Source of the DNA: a virus
Virus record (IMG/VR): IMGVR_UViG_3300034013_000427
Coordinates: 1 to 43,050 of that record
Direction: 5' to 3' (one strand)
DNA length: 43,050 nucleotides
The notes under the pieces were generated by a model. That model had not been told where the DNA came from, did not search any database, and was given only the letters and a program-made list of their open reading frames with translations. How positions within the stretch are numbered: position 1 is the stretch's first letter; every line of letters starts with the position of its first letter. Below are positions 1-7,149 of the stretch, one piece after another. A program made the translations under genes and the position numbers.

Positions 1-1
1 A

Positions 2-148
2 GACGGAAAAGATTTAAACGGATTTACATCACCAAAGGTAAACGATTCAACCGTATGGGGCAATAACGAGCAGTATGCAGCTGATCCAAAGGCAGCATTC
101 CCATCAACAGACGTTTCAAACCAAGCGCAGGCTCAGGGACCTAAGTAA
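2..148 (+). CDS. C-terminal end of an unknown protein (partial)
   Basis: Open from the left edge to a TAA at 146-148, giving 48 visible residues. The tail is polar and rich in Asn, Gln, Pro and Ala, with no recognisable motif. The next gene starts two bases after its stop, so it belongs to the same rightward operon. Family unknown; the 5' part lies outside the window. Confidence 0.6.
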   Translation, partial: DGKDLNGFTSPKVNDSTVWGNNEQYAADPKAAFPSTDVSNQAQAQGPK

Positions 149-149
149 C

Positions 150-242
150 ATGTGCTTTGAGTGCGGTTGCGAAAGCGTAGGAAGTGAAACTGGAGTTAAA
201 GAAGTTAGCATCCAGGATGTATCAGATCAAAGGAATCAATAA
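150..242 (+). CDS. Tiny cysteine-rich protein (30 aa)
   Basis: The protein opens MCFECGC, a CxxCxC cluster able to hold a metal, followed by a polar tail. The start codon lies 2 nt after the upstream stop and the TAA overlaps the next ATG (TAATG), typical of translational coupling. The next gene opens with a similar MCKDCSCG, so the two look like neighbouring variants of one small metal-binding type. Function unknown. Confidence 0.55.
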   Translation: MCFECGCESVGSETGVKEVSIQDVSDQRNQ

Positions 243-349
243 TGTGTAAAGATTGTTCATGTGGAAAAGATGAGCAGATTCAAAATGAATCAGGTCCATC
301 ACCAGCTAGTAACAATGTTGTGACTATATCACAAATTAAAGGTGCATAG
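242..349 (+). CDS. Tiny cysteine-rich protein (35 aa)
   Basis: Starts by TAATG overlap with the preceding gene. The N-terminus MCKDCSCG repeats the CxxCxC pattern of its neighbour. The remainder is polar and probably unstructured. Its TAG overlaps the GTG of the next gene (TAGTG). Function unknown. Confidence 0.55.
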   Translation: MCKDCSCGKDEQIQNESGPSPASNNVVTISQIKGA

Positions 350-525
350 TGTCAGAAAATGTTGTAAACTCTGGAGAGGCAACTAAAAAAAATCCTTCTC
401 AGGGTAAATTTAAATCTGGTATTCATGAAAAAAGACCTCCAATGAAAGTGGATGTTAATAAACATGGCATAAGGAGAGAAACTCCTGCAGTTCCACCTAA
501 AAAGGTGGGCAGGAAAAAAATATAA
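349..525 (+). CDS. Small basic hypothetical protein (58 aa, GTG start)
   Basis: The reading frame begins at a GTG that overlaps the previous stop codon (TAGTG) and ends in TAATG with the next gene. The product is Lys/Arg- and Pro-rich with a basic C-terminus (PPKKVGRKKI), compatible with nucleic-acid or capsid contact, but that is only a composition argument. Family unknown. Confidence 0.5.
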   Translation: MSENVVNSGEATKKNPSQGKFKSGIHEKRPPMKVDVNKHGIRRETPAVPPKKVGRKKI

Positions 526-695
526 TGTCTCCAAAAAAATTTGGTAAACACCCATCTTTTAATGATACTATCATAAAAGATGGAAAGATTATAAAAATTA
601 GAAAAGACGGTAGAATTAAATCTATTGTAGATGATTATCATCCAAATCATAAAGGGGATAAAAAATTAGAAAACTTCAAGACGGAACAGAAGTAG
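525..695 (+). CDS. Small basic hypothetical protein (56 aa)
   Basis: ATG overlaps the upstream TAA. The product is Lys-rich with the segment IIKDGKIIKIRKDGRIKSIV, which looks like a short beta-hairpin. The C-terminal 10 codons overlap the next reading frame. A frameshift into that frame at the A-rich run near 655-665 would fuse the two proteins. That alternative cannot be excluded from one sequence. Confidence 0.5.
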   Translation: MSPKKFGKHPSFNDTIIKDGKIIKIRKDGRIKSIVDDYHPNHKGDKKLENFKTEQK

Positions 696-895
696 AAGAA
701 TTTTCACACCCCATAGATTTAATAATACATACTAAAGCGCCAGCTAAATGGAAAATTATTGATATGGAAACTGGTCAAGAATACATTGGAAACCAAGATC
801 CTCATGAAACTTTTTCTGAAGTATTGAGATCTAAGGTTTTTAATGGTAAAATTGGACAATGGAAGAAAATAAAAGGGAGAATTAAAAATGAATGA
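665..895 (+). CDS. Hypothetical protein (76 aa) with a probable ATT start
   Basis: An open frame runs to TGA at 893-895 and overlaps the next ATG, but no ATG, GTG or TTG exists between its upstream in-frame stop (near 659) and its conserved-looking body. An ATT at 665 lies about 7 nt after AAAGGGG, a good ribosome binding site. The alternative is a programmed frameshift from the 56-residue gene just upstream. The product contains a compact segment (KWKIIDMETGQEYIGN) that looks like an ordered domain. Function unknown. Confidence 0.45.
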   Translation: MRKLQDGTEVEEFSHPIDLIIHTKAPAKWKIIDMETGQEYIGNQDPHETFSEVLRSKVFNGKIGQWKKIKGRIKNE

Positions 896-1370
896 AGATT
901 TAAAGCCAGCTGGGTGGATAGACGAAGATTTAATTGAAGAAGCTGTAAGTTTTCTTTTTAAAGATTTAAATTTAGAAGACTATAAATATTTAAATATTCA
1001 TTTTATACCCAATATTCTTAGCGACATGTGCTCTGTTGAAGTAAAAGAATTAAGAGATGGCTATCAGATGATTGATGGAATAGCATTGGTAATAGTAACC
1101 TGTAATTCTAATGAGGAAAAAGATCAGTGGATAAAGGAAAATGATATTCCAGATTCCTGGAATGTATTTTTAGATCACGATAGAGATATATCTAAGAAGT
1201 TTTCTAATTTAAATATAGAGTATGATATCCCAGACAGGCTTTCCTGTCTAGTTGATATAGATGGCCATTTACTTTGGTCAATGAAAAGTGGATTAGCAGA
1301 AAAAAGAGATATGCTTCTTTCAAATAAATTTAATAAGAGTTTTGAAAATTTAATAGATATAGCAGAATAG
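888..1370 (+). CDS. Peroxiredoxin-like (thioredoxin-fold) protein
   Basis: The 160-residue product has the outline of the AhpC/PrxQ group. A strand ends in HFIP, followed by a Ser at 45 and a candidate peroxidatic Cys at 48 in SDMCSVEVKEL. A second strand (IALVIVTC, 65-72), a WNVFLDHD segment near 91 and a late strand CLVDIDGHLLW (120-130) follow, in the order expected for that fold. The usual PxxxTxxC is degenerate, so peroxidase activity is inferred. Extra Cys residues are at 72 and 120. The gene is coupled to its neighbours and precedes a sulfotransferase by 4 nt. Confidence 0.55.
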   Translation: MNEDLKPAGWIDEDLIEEAVSFLFKDLNLEDYKYLNIHFIPNILSDMCSVEVKELRDGYQMIDGIALVIVTCNSNEEKDQWIKENDIPDSWNVFLDHDRDISKKFSNLNIEYDIPDRLSCLVDIDGHLLWSMKSGLAEKRDMLLSNKFNKSFENLIDIAE

Positions 1371-1374
1371 TTTT

Positions 1375-2178
1375 ATGAAGCAGTTGTATTTTTTGCATAT
1401 TCCAAAAACTGCTGGTAAGTTTATTTCTAGTGAAATATTAAACTCTATACCAAATCATTCAGAATCTTTATATATAAGCACTCATTTTCCTAATAACAAA
1501 GAGTTTATAAAAGATAAAATATACATATCTGCACATGCTGGAACATATATACCTGAAAATATAAAAGATATTGATGTGGCTACAGTTGTTAGAAATCCAA
1601 TTGATGCAAGGGCAAGCTATTTTAATTTTATATATCATATGTATTTAGACACAAGAAAAGAATATATTGATCTTGGTACAATGCGTGAAAAGTTCCTGTA
1701 TTATTTATTTGAAGATAAAAATTTTTTAATTCACAACAATTATCAAAGCAGATTTTTATGCAATCCTTCCGATGAAAGATCCTGGGACAGAAAAGCATTT
1801 TTTGAAATTCATTCACCTGACATTTTTAAAAAATATCAAGAAGGGCTTGCTTTTGACTGGTTTGTTGGTAATGAAAATACATCATTGGATTTAGCTATTA
1901 AGAATATATCTAATTTTAAAATAAAAAATACTGTAGACAGATTAGATTTATTTTTAAATAGCATATCTAAATGGTTTTTATTAAACCATGGGTTGCAAAT
2001 AAAATTTAATCAAAATGAAAAAACAAATGAAAGCCTATCCACTCATAACGGCGTAGAGTATTCATCTAAAGATTTAATAGATTTGCTTACCGAAGAAGAG
2101 ATTTCTAGCATTTTATATTTAAATAGCATAGACTATGCTGTTTATAATTTTGTAAGGGAGCAAGAAAAAGATGATTAG
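1375..2178 (+). CDS. Sulfotransferase family protein
   Basis: The 267-residue protein starts with FLHIPKTAGKFI (residues 6-17), the 5'-phosphosulfate-binding loop of PAPS-dependent Sulfotransfer_2 enzymes. It also has VVRNPIDARASYF (71-83), the 3'-phosphate-binding motif with Arg73 and Ser81. Such enzymes move sulfate from PAPS to a sugar or protein hydroxyl. The gene lies between a peroxiredoxin-like gene and a two-domain hydroxylase and overlaps the latter by 8 nt, so it probably acts in a modification pathway. The acceptor cannot be told. Confidence 0.8.
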   Translation: MKQLYFLHIPKTAGKFISSEILNSIPNHSESLYISTHFPNNKEFIKDKIYISAHAGTYIPENIKDIDVATVVRNPIDARASYFNFIYHMYLDTRKEYIDLGTMREKFLYYLFEDKNFLIHNNYQSRFLCNPSDERSWDRKAFFEIHSPDIFKKYQEGLAFDWFVGNENTSLDLAIKNISNFKIKNTVDRLDLFLNSISKWFLLNHGLQIKFNQNEKTNESLSTHNGVEYSSKDLIDLLTEEEISSILYLNSIDYAVYNFVREQEKDD

Positions 2179-3472
2179 TGTAAGTCCCAATAGACCAATG
2201 AAAGAGCTAGAAGATTTCAATTTTAGGCTTGCAGGATTTTACGATGTAAGCAATATTTTAGATATAACTAATTCATTTATAGACGAGTGGAATATATACA
2301 CTTCAAGACAAAATGAGGTATACGATAATAGAGTTAATCCGCACTTGCATACAAATACATATATTATACAGGACCACCCGCTAGATTGGGTATTTGGTCA
2401 GCCAATTAAATCTGAGGCAAAAGATAAAAAGTGCTTAGAATCAATATCTCACATAATAAAAAATCTTGAGGAAGAGATTGTTGGAAAAGCGGCAAGGGTT
2501 CTTTTGATAAAGCTTGGATCTAAAAAAGATGTTGCTGTGCACATGGACGGTGGTGACTATTTGTCAACAGTTAGAAGATTCCATATACCCTTAATAACAA
2601 ACGATTCAGTGTCATATACTGTTGATAATGAAACTATACACATGAAAGCATCTGAATGTTGGGAAATAAACAATCTAAAATACCATTCTGTTAAAAATGA
2701 TGGCGAAGAAGATAGAATACATCTGCTTGTAGACATATTACCAGAGTATTCTTTTAAGGTGTATAGTCCTGAATTAGATAAAAAAATAAGAATTGTTGAA
2801 AATTTTATATCAGAAGATGAAGCCAACTTTTTTATAGATTACATAAATAAAAATAAAGATGATAAATCTAAGTTTCCCTTAACAAAAGGTGAGGTAAGGG
2901 GAAAAATTAGAAGCGAGGCTAACATACCAGAGCTCGTACCTTTAAAAAAACATGAAGAGATACTAGATGCTATAAAAAATATTTCAAAAAGAACAATGGC
3001 CGAGTTTAAAGATATTAGTGGGCAGGAAGACCTATGCACCTCAGCTTTTTGGATGACAAGGCTGGGACCAAAAACTATACTTCCTATGCACCCAGATGAT
3101 CATAAGTATGCCACACACCTGTACATGAGCTCAGTTATATACCTAAATGAAGATTATGAAGGAGGCTACTTAAAGTTTGGAGATGTTGATTTAACATATA
3201 AGCCTAAAAAGTATAGTGCAGTTTTTTTCCCATCTTCCTATTTGCATGAAGTTACTAGAATAATTAGCGGGATAAGGATGACTTTGCCAAATTGGGTATC
3301 AATCGGTCAAGAAAGAGACATATTCAGAGATAACCCTATAGTGTACGATCCAAGAACTTTGTTTGGAAGTAATTCTGACGATCCAGCGTTGCCAGCTTTA
3401 TTTCAAAGTTGGGCTAATGCCAATAACACTACCATTACTGGTTATGACGGAACAGTTTATTCTGCAAAATAA
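2171..3472 (+). CDS. Two-domain dioxygenase: Asp/Asn beta-hydroxylase-like plus 2OG-Fe(II) oxygenase
   Basis: Residues about 1-195 resemble the aspartyl/asparaginyl beta-hydroxylase cupin: H124 and D126 in HMDGGD, RRFHIPLITN at 135-144, then H172 and R182 in the KYHSV...DRIHLLVD block. Residues about 205-380 form a second prolyl-hydroxylase-type domain with H307-x-D309, YLNEDYEGG at 324-332, distal H359 and R369. Both sets of iron and 2-oxoglutarate ligands are intact, so both halves may be active. Fusion of these two oxygenase types in one chain is unusual. Substrate unknown; neighbours suggest protein or glycan modification. Confidence 0.8.
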   Translation: MISVSPNRPMKELEDFNFRLAGFYDVSNILDITNSFIDEWNIYTSRQNEVYDNRVNPHLHTNTYIIQDHPLDWVFGQPIKSEAKDKKCLESISHIIKNLEEEIVGKAARVLLIKLGSKKDVAVHMDGGDYLSTVRRFHIPLITNDSVSYTVDNETIHMKASECWEINNLKYHSVKNDGEEDRIHLLVDILPEYSFKVYSPELDKKIRIVENFISEDEANFFIDYINKNKDDKSKFPLTKGEVRGKIRSEANIPELVPLKKHEEILDAIKNISKRTMAEFKDISGQEDLCTSAFWMTRLGPKTILPMHPDDHKYATHLYMSSVIYLNEDYEGGYLKFGDVDLTYKPKKYSAVFFPSSYLHEVTRIISGIRMTLPNWVSIGQERDIFRDNPIVYDPRTLFGSNSDDPALPALFQSWANANNTTITGYDGTVYSAK

Positions 3473-4192
3473 ATGATTGTAGATAAAAATCAGATTGATT
3501 TAATTGGATACAGTGTAACACCTGTTCCAGTAAGCGAGCTTATTTGGTTAAATAAAGATGTACACTTAAGTTTTTACTTAAAGGTTCACAATGATCCTTT
3601 AGAGTACGCAGCAGTCGTCGATATTGATTTCTTTACCAGTAATAAAAAAGAAATTATAGAAAAAGAAACTGCTAAATCCTTTGCCTCAATAGTTTTAAAT
3701 GGTAAAGATGTTTTATTACATTTTAAAGACTTTCACATTAATAATACTAATGTTCGTAATTTATTTCAGTATGATAACGAATGGCATAGATTTGACATAA
3801 AAATTTTTAGGGACAATTTGTGGTGCCCAAATAAAAGATGTAAGTTTGAAGACTGCTTACATGTGGAAGCAAAATCATTGGGAGATTCGTACTTGTCATG
3901 GAACCCGAAACATATTAAAAATCATATAAAAGTTTCAATAAGCATAGATGGTTCAAAAGAAATTTATTCAAATTACATGAGCGGGGCCACACACTCCATC
4001 ATTAGTTTTAGTAATAACAATGTAAATAATACAAAAGATAGCATATTGCTTAATCAAATAACAGAATCATCTTTAGCTAATCGGCCCTCAATATCACTGA
4101 AAGAAATAAATGCATTATATGACGAAGATGAAATAGAATTTGTTTTAAAAAATTATGTTACTCCAACACCGACTATTGACATGAACCAGTAG
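3473..4192 (+). CDS. Hypothetical protein (239 aa)
   Basis: The ATG follows the preceding TAA directly. The protein is mostly alternating polar and hydrophobic residues, suggesting a beta-rich fold. It has Cys residues in a short cluster (CPNKRCKFEDC, near 118-128) and a Pro/Thr-rich C-terminus. I do not recognise the family. It sits directly behind the double dioxygenase and may be a partner or substrate, which is only a context argument. Its last codons contain the promoter of the next gene. Confidence 0.6.
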   Translation: MIVDKNQIDLIGYSVTPVPVSELIWLNKDVHLSFYLKVHNDPLEYAAVVDIDFFTSNKKEIIEKETAKSFASIVLNGKDVLLHFKDFHINNTNVRNLFQYDNEWHRFDIKIFRDNLWCPNKRCKFEDCLHVEAKSLGDSYLSWNPKHIKNHIKVSISIDGSKEIYSNYMSGATHSIISFSNNNVNNTKDSILLNQITESSLANRPSISLKEINALYDEDEIEFVLKNYVTPTPTIDMNQ

Positions 4193-4204
4193 ATATTGTA
4201 TAAT
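4176..4204 (+). promoter_or_regulatory. Sigma-70-type promoter, leaderless start
   Basis: TTGACA (4176-4181), a 17-bp spacer and TATAAT (4199-4204) give a consensus promoter inside the end of the preceding gene. The -10 is followed by 6 nt and then ATG at 4211, so transcription should begin at or next to the start codon. Confidence 0.85.
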
Positions 4205-4210
4205 TAAATC

Positions 4211-4366
4211 ATGAAAACTTTATTTACATTAATTTTACTACCGCTCATTGGGTATTTTACCTTTACTGCTTATAGAGATATGAGAAATGCTATAGATGCA
4301 ACTAAAATTCACGATAAGTATAAGCGTGATAAATTTTGGGAGTCACAAAGAGATTTTGAGGAATAG
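4211..4366 (+). CDS. Small membrane protein (51 aa)
   Basis: The first 18 residues (MKTLFTLILLPLIGYFTF) form one hydrophobic segment, followed by a charged helical tail of about 33 residues. It could be a membrane anchor or an uncleaved signal. The start is fixed by the leaderless promoter at 4176-4204. It lies just upstream of the co-chaperonin gene and shares its transcript. Function unknown. Confidence 0.6.
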   Translation: MKTLFTLILLPLIGYFTFTAYRDMRNAIDATKIHDKYKRDKFWESQRDFEE

Positions 4367-4368
4367 AA

Positions 4369-4665
4369 ATGATTAAGCCGTATGGAAACTTATTATTAAT
4401 TAAAGAGAATAGGGTTGAAGATAGGACTACATCATCTGGTATAGTTCTAATGGCTTCACTTAATGATTCCGCCTTAAGAGTTGGCAACATTGTTGACCTT
4501 GGGGATGGTGAGCATAACTATAAAGGTGAGCTTATACCAATCAAGGGATTAGCAATTGGTAACAACGTTTACTACAACCAAAACAGCGGTATAGACATTG
4601 AAGACGAAAGCGGAGAAAAGTATTTACTTTTAAATACAAAAAGTGTCCTGGCAATAAAAGTATAA
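4369..4665 (+). CDS. GroES/Cpn10-like co-chaperonin
   Basis: The 98-residue protein has the full Cpn10 pattern. It starts IKPYGNLLLIKENRVEDRTT, then SSGIVL where the mobile loop meets the barrel, then VGNIVDLGDGEHNYKGE and IGNNVYYNQNSGIDIED, ending with GEKYLLLNTKSVLAIKV. Length matches normal GroES. Phage co-chaperonins such as T4 gp31 cap host GroEL so that a large capsid protein can fold; that role is the likely one here. It is co-transcribed with the small membrane protein 2 nt upstream. Confidence 0.85.
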   Translation: MIKPYGNLLLIKENRVEDRTTSSGIVLMASLNDSALRVGNIVDLGDGEHNYKGELIPIKGLAIGNNVYYNQNSGIDIEDESGEKYLLLNTKSVLAIKV

Positions 4666-4670
4666 AGGCA

Positions 4671-4802
4671 ATGATAAATAAGATTATATGCATCATAAAG
4701 AAGCACACACTCGTAGAAGCAGGGACGTGCCCATATACTGGATCAACATATCAGTATTGTGAAAGATGCGGGGCAATGATTCCAATACAGGTGGCGGTAT
4801 GA
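4671..4802 (+). CDS. Small zinc-ribbon-like protein (43 aa)
   Basis: A short frame with C7, C20 and a CERCG knuckle at about 30-34, consistent with one small metal site. It starts 5 nt after the co-chaperonin stop and overlaps the next start (GTATGA). Function unknown. Confidence 0.5.
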   Translation: MINKIICIIKKHTLVEAGTCPYTGSTYQYCERCGAMIPIQVAV

Positions 4803-4903
4803 AAGAACCAAAGATAATGAAAATGGATTGGCGTCCATTAGGATATTGGCCAGTTTATAAAGATGGAAAACTAACATGGGAAAAGGATCCAAAAGATGAT
4901 TGA
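4799..4903 (+). CDS. Very small hypothetical protein (34 aa)
   Basis: Begins by ATGA overlap with the preceding stop and its 3' end overlaps the start of the next gene by 8 nt. It is charged, with aromatic residues (DWRPLGYWPVYKDGKLTWEK). Coupled translation on both sides is the main support. Function unknown. Confidence 0.45.
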   Translation: MKEPKIMKMDWRPLGYWPVYKDGKLTWEKDPKDD

Positions 4904-5165
4904 ATGGTTAGCAAGGCGTATATTTAGCTGGACGAGCCTAAGAGAATATATCGTTGATGAAGTTCATCTCTATGATCATCTGGATACAATTATTAATGAT
5001 CCAGAAGGAATGAAAATAGCATCTTCTAGCTGGATGGAAGGTGACACGTGGTATGGCTGGAACTATGATAGTAACGCCAAGCGTTACTACTTTGATGATG
5101 TTGGAAATAAATCTCTAATAGGTTTATGGGAAGATCAATGGTTAAGTAAGGCAGATAGTAATTAG
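4896..5165 (+). CDS. Hypothetical protein (89 aa)
   Basis: Trp- and Asp-rich acidic protein with an amphipathic N-terminal helix (MIEWLARRIFSWTSLREYI). No family recognised. It overlaps the preceding gene by 8 nt, so it is likely translated by coupling. Confidence 0.6.
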   Translation: MIEWLARRIFSWTSLREYIVDEVHLYDHLDTIINDPEGMKIASSSWMEGDTWYGWNYDSNAKRYYFDDVGNKSLIGLWEDQWLSKADSN

Positions 5166-5243
5166 AATTTCAGGTTCCTATAATGGTCGTAGAGCGGTTT
5201 CCGAAACCGATAATGAAGGTCCGATTCCTTCACCTGGAGCTTA
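5166..5243 (+). other. Short intergenic stretch with an inverted repeat
   Basis: Seventy-eight bases between two genes. They contain CGGTTTC-C-GAAACCG, a 15-bp inverted repeat near 5195-5210. One frame is open through the stretch and would read ISGSYNGRRAVSETDNEG, but it lacks a normal start and could only be used after a frameshift from the preceding gene. I see no firm gene here. Confidence 0.3.
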
Positions 5244-5435
5244 ATGCCTAAACAATGGTCAGATAAATCTCAATGGATTACACATTGCCCAATATGTTTT
5301 TGTGCAACTACACATCAATTATTAGATTTTCATTTACAATATCATGAAAATAAGATCCCAATTAGTGAGCCCGCCGAAAATAGAGAGCTTCCAGTCAACT
5401 ACGTTGACACAACTAATGGTATAATAGATATCTAA
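5244..5435 (+). CDS. C2H2 zinc-finger-like small protein (63 aa)
   Basis: Contains CPIC followed 12 residues later by HLQYH (near residues 15-34), the spacing of a classical C2H2 finger. The rest is acidic and extended. It may bind nucleic acid or protein. GGAGC lies just upstream of its ATG. Its last codons hold the promoter for the next gene. Confidence 0.6.
   Translation: MPKQWSDKSQWITHCPICFCATTHQLLDFHLQYHENKIPISEPAENRELPVNYVDTTNGIIDI
5417..5425 (+). promoter_or_regulatory. Extended -10 promoter (TGG-TATAAT)
   Basis: TATAAT at 5420-5425 is preceded by TGG, an extended -10, with no good -35 at 17 bp. It would start transcription near 5432 ahead of the membrane protein at 5451, whose AAGGG ribosome site lies at about 5440-5444. 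Confidence 0.5.
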
Positions 5436-5450
5436 CGATAAGGGTATAAT

Positions 5451-5681
5451 ATGTGGTGGTCTTGGCTATTAGCAGCTATTGGTGTAACAGGAATATTTTT
5501 TGTAGGACGAAAGGTCATATGGGCCTGGCTCCTATTGTTATTTAATGAGTTCTTGTGGATTGTTTATGCAGTTACAACTAAGCAGTATGGGTTTATTTTT
5601 GCAGCTGTAGCATACGCAGTTGTCTATATTAGATCCTATATACACTGGTCTAAAGAACCAGTAAACAAAATACATTTATGA
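5451..5681 (+). CDS. Small integral membrane protein (76 aa)
   Basis: Two to three hydrophobic segments cover residues 2-17, 22-40 and 46-64, with short polar loops and a charged C-terminus. No signal peptidase site is seen. Function unknown. The stop overlaps the ATG of the DUF6065-like gene. Confidence 0.6.
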   Translation: MWWSWLLAAIGVTGIFFVGRKVIWAWLLLLFNEFLWIVYAVTTKQYGFIFAAVAYAVVYIRSYIHWSKEPVNKIHL

Positions 5682-6457
5682 AAAACAAAATAAAGTTTCA
5701 TTCTAAATCTAACAGTAATAACTCTGTTTCAATGCATAGCCCACAACCATCAAAAAACTTTATACCAGATTGGTACTTATCTAAAGATAAATACATTACT
5801 GATGGTAAAAATAACAAGGCCATAGAGTTTTATAAGACTAAAGATGGTTCAACGAAATTAATTAGACAACGCACATATAAAACTTGTCCAGCATTATTAG
5901 ATTCGCTATCTTCTGGATACATACTGTCAACCCCATGTGATATAGAGATAAAACAAACAGATGGTTTAATTTCAGTAGTCCTTGATGATGCATTCACTAC
6001 TGGCGTTAATGGAAAGAAGGGTGAGTTTTGTTTTGTAAGAGGGGCAAACGAGGGTTTCCCAACACCCAAAGGATACAGCCTAGTTCACCTTGTCTGGAAT
6101 GTTAACTGGTTTCCAGAGCTTCCAGATGGTTACATAGCACTGTTTGCACACCCAATAAATAGGTTTGATCTACCTTTTATAACAATATCTGGCATAATTG
6201 ACTGCAGCGGGTATATAAATGGAGGTCAGATACCCTTCTTTATTAAAGACGACTTTGAGGGTATAATAGAGGCTGGCACACCATTTATCCAGATTATTCC
6301 ATTTAAGAACGAAGCTTGGCAGCATGAGAACATATTTTATGATGAAGAAGAAACAGCAATTCATAGGCAAGAGATGGATACAAAATACAGAGTTGTAGAC
6401 CTTGATCACGATACTAATTACAAACAGAAATTTTGGAGTAAGAAAATATTCAAGTAA
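5678..6457 (+). CDS. DUF6065-like protein
   Basis: The 259-residue protein matches the outline I associate with DUF6065. It has CPALLDSLSSGYILSTPCDIEI, then HLVWNVNWFPELPDGYIALFAHPINR, then SGIIDCSGY, then IEAGTPFIQIIPF. A paralogue lies at 38810, also next to oxygenase genes. The biochemical role of the family is not known to me. In this phage both copies sit in accessory regions with modification enzymes. Confidence 0.6.
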   Translation: MKNKIKFHSKSNSNNSVSMHSPQPSKNFIPDWYLSKDKYITDGKNNKAIEFYKTKDGSTKLIRQRTYKTCPALLDSLSSGYILSTPCDIEIKQTDGLISVVLDDAFTTGVNGKKGEFCFVRGANEGFPTPKGYSLVHLVWNVNWFPELPDGYIALFAHPINRFDLPFITISGIIDCSGYINGGQIPFFIKDDFEGIIEAGTPFIQIIPFKNEAWQHENIFYDEEETAIHRQEMDTKYRVVDLDHDTNYKQKFWSKKIFK

Positions 6458-6468
6458 GGGGCAATTTA

Positions 6469-6717
6469 ATGGCATACAGCAGATTCTCTAATTCAGATAT
6501 ATATATTTATTCCCATGTAGGTGGATGGATTGAATGTGCAGCATGCTGGCTAAATGAAGGATCAGATGAATATTCTTTATTCTCAATGTCAGAAGAGATC
6601 CACGATGATGGTCACTTAATAGCACACGTTAGAGAACATATTAAAGCTGGCCACGATGTACCTCAAGGATTGCTTATGGAGATACTTGCAGATGATGAGA
6701 GATATGGTAAAATATAA
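6469..6717 (+). CDS. Small CxxC/HxxxH protein (82 aa)
   Basis: Contains GGWIECAACWL (CAAC, residues 20-28) and, later, HLIAHVREHIKAGHDVP with several histidines, which together could form a zinc site. Proteins of this kind are common as single small genes in actinophages, from memory. AAGGGGC precedes the ATG. Function unknown. Confidence 0.6.
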   Translation: MAYSRFSNSDIYIYSHVGGWIECAACWLNEGSDEYSLFSMSEEIHDDGHLIAHVREHIKAGHDVPQGLLMEILADDERYGKI

Positions 6718-6719
6718 AT

Positions 6720-6941
6720 ATGGATAACATTGAATTAACAGATGAAGAGATCTCAAAGGGGTATGAGTCAGAGAACCCAGATGAAGATAAGTGGGATAAT
6801 ATTGAGAAAGCTTGCTGGAGCGGATATAAGCAGGTTGGTATGAAAGATAAGGGCGGAAGAAAAGTCCCTAACTGCGTACCAGTAAAGAAGTCTTTATTCG
6901 GCACAGAAGGCCCACAGAAGCTAATACCAAGGAACAAGTAA
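6720..6941 (+). CDS. Small protein with CWxGYKQVGMKxKGGRKVPNCVP motif
   Basis: Acidic N-terminal half followed by ACWSGYKQVGMKDKGGRKV and PNCVP, a motif that recurs in phage structural or maturation proteins, often at the end of prohead proteases. Here it stands alone in a 73-residue protein. Role unknown. Confidence 0.6.
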   Translation: MDNIELTDEEISKGYESENPDEDKWDNIEKACWSGYKQVGMKDKGGRKVPNCVPVKKSLFGTEGPQKLIPRNK

Positions 6942-6942
6942 T

Positions 6943-7110
6943 ATGGGTATACTAGATAACCTAGAATCATATCTAGAAAAGGCGGAACAGGCCGAAAAAT
7001 GCCATTACTGTAATAACATAGCTAAGTACAATGACCTTGCTGAAATAGATCAAACATATGATGTAGTAGGCGTATGTGAATGCCATTCATTTAAAGGACT
7101 ATCTTCTTAA
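6943..7110 (+). CDS. Small zinc-ribbon-like protein (55 aa)
   Basis: Short frame with CHYC at about 20-23 and CECH at about 45-48, a four-ligand arrangement for one zinc. It starts 1 nt after the preceding stop and ends 3 bases before a new promoter. Function unknown. Confidence 0.55.
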   Translation: MGILDNLESYLEKAEQAEKCHYCNNIAKYNDLAEIDQTYDVVGVCECHSFKGLSS

Positions 7111-7113
7111 CTA

Positions 7114-7143
7114 TTGACAATTCCTAGTCAACTAGGATATAAT
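7114..7143 (+). promoter_or_regulatory. Sigma-70-type promoter with palindrome in the spacer
   Basis: TTGACA (7114-7119), an 18-bp spacer and TATAAT (7138-7143). The spacer contains CCTAGT-CA-ACTAGG (7123-7136), a perfect inverted repeat placed where a repressor would block RNA polymerase. The -10 is 6 nt before ATG 7150, so the message is leaderless. Confidence 0.85.
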
Positions 7144-7149
7144 GTAAAT

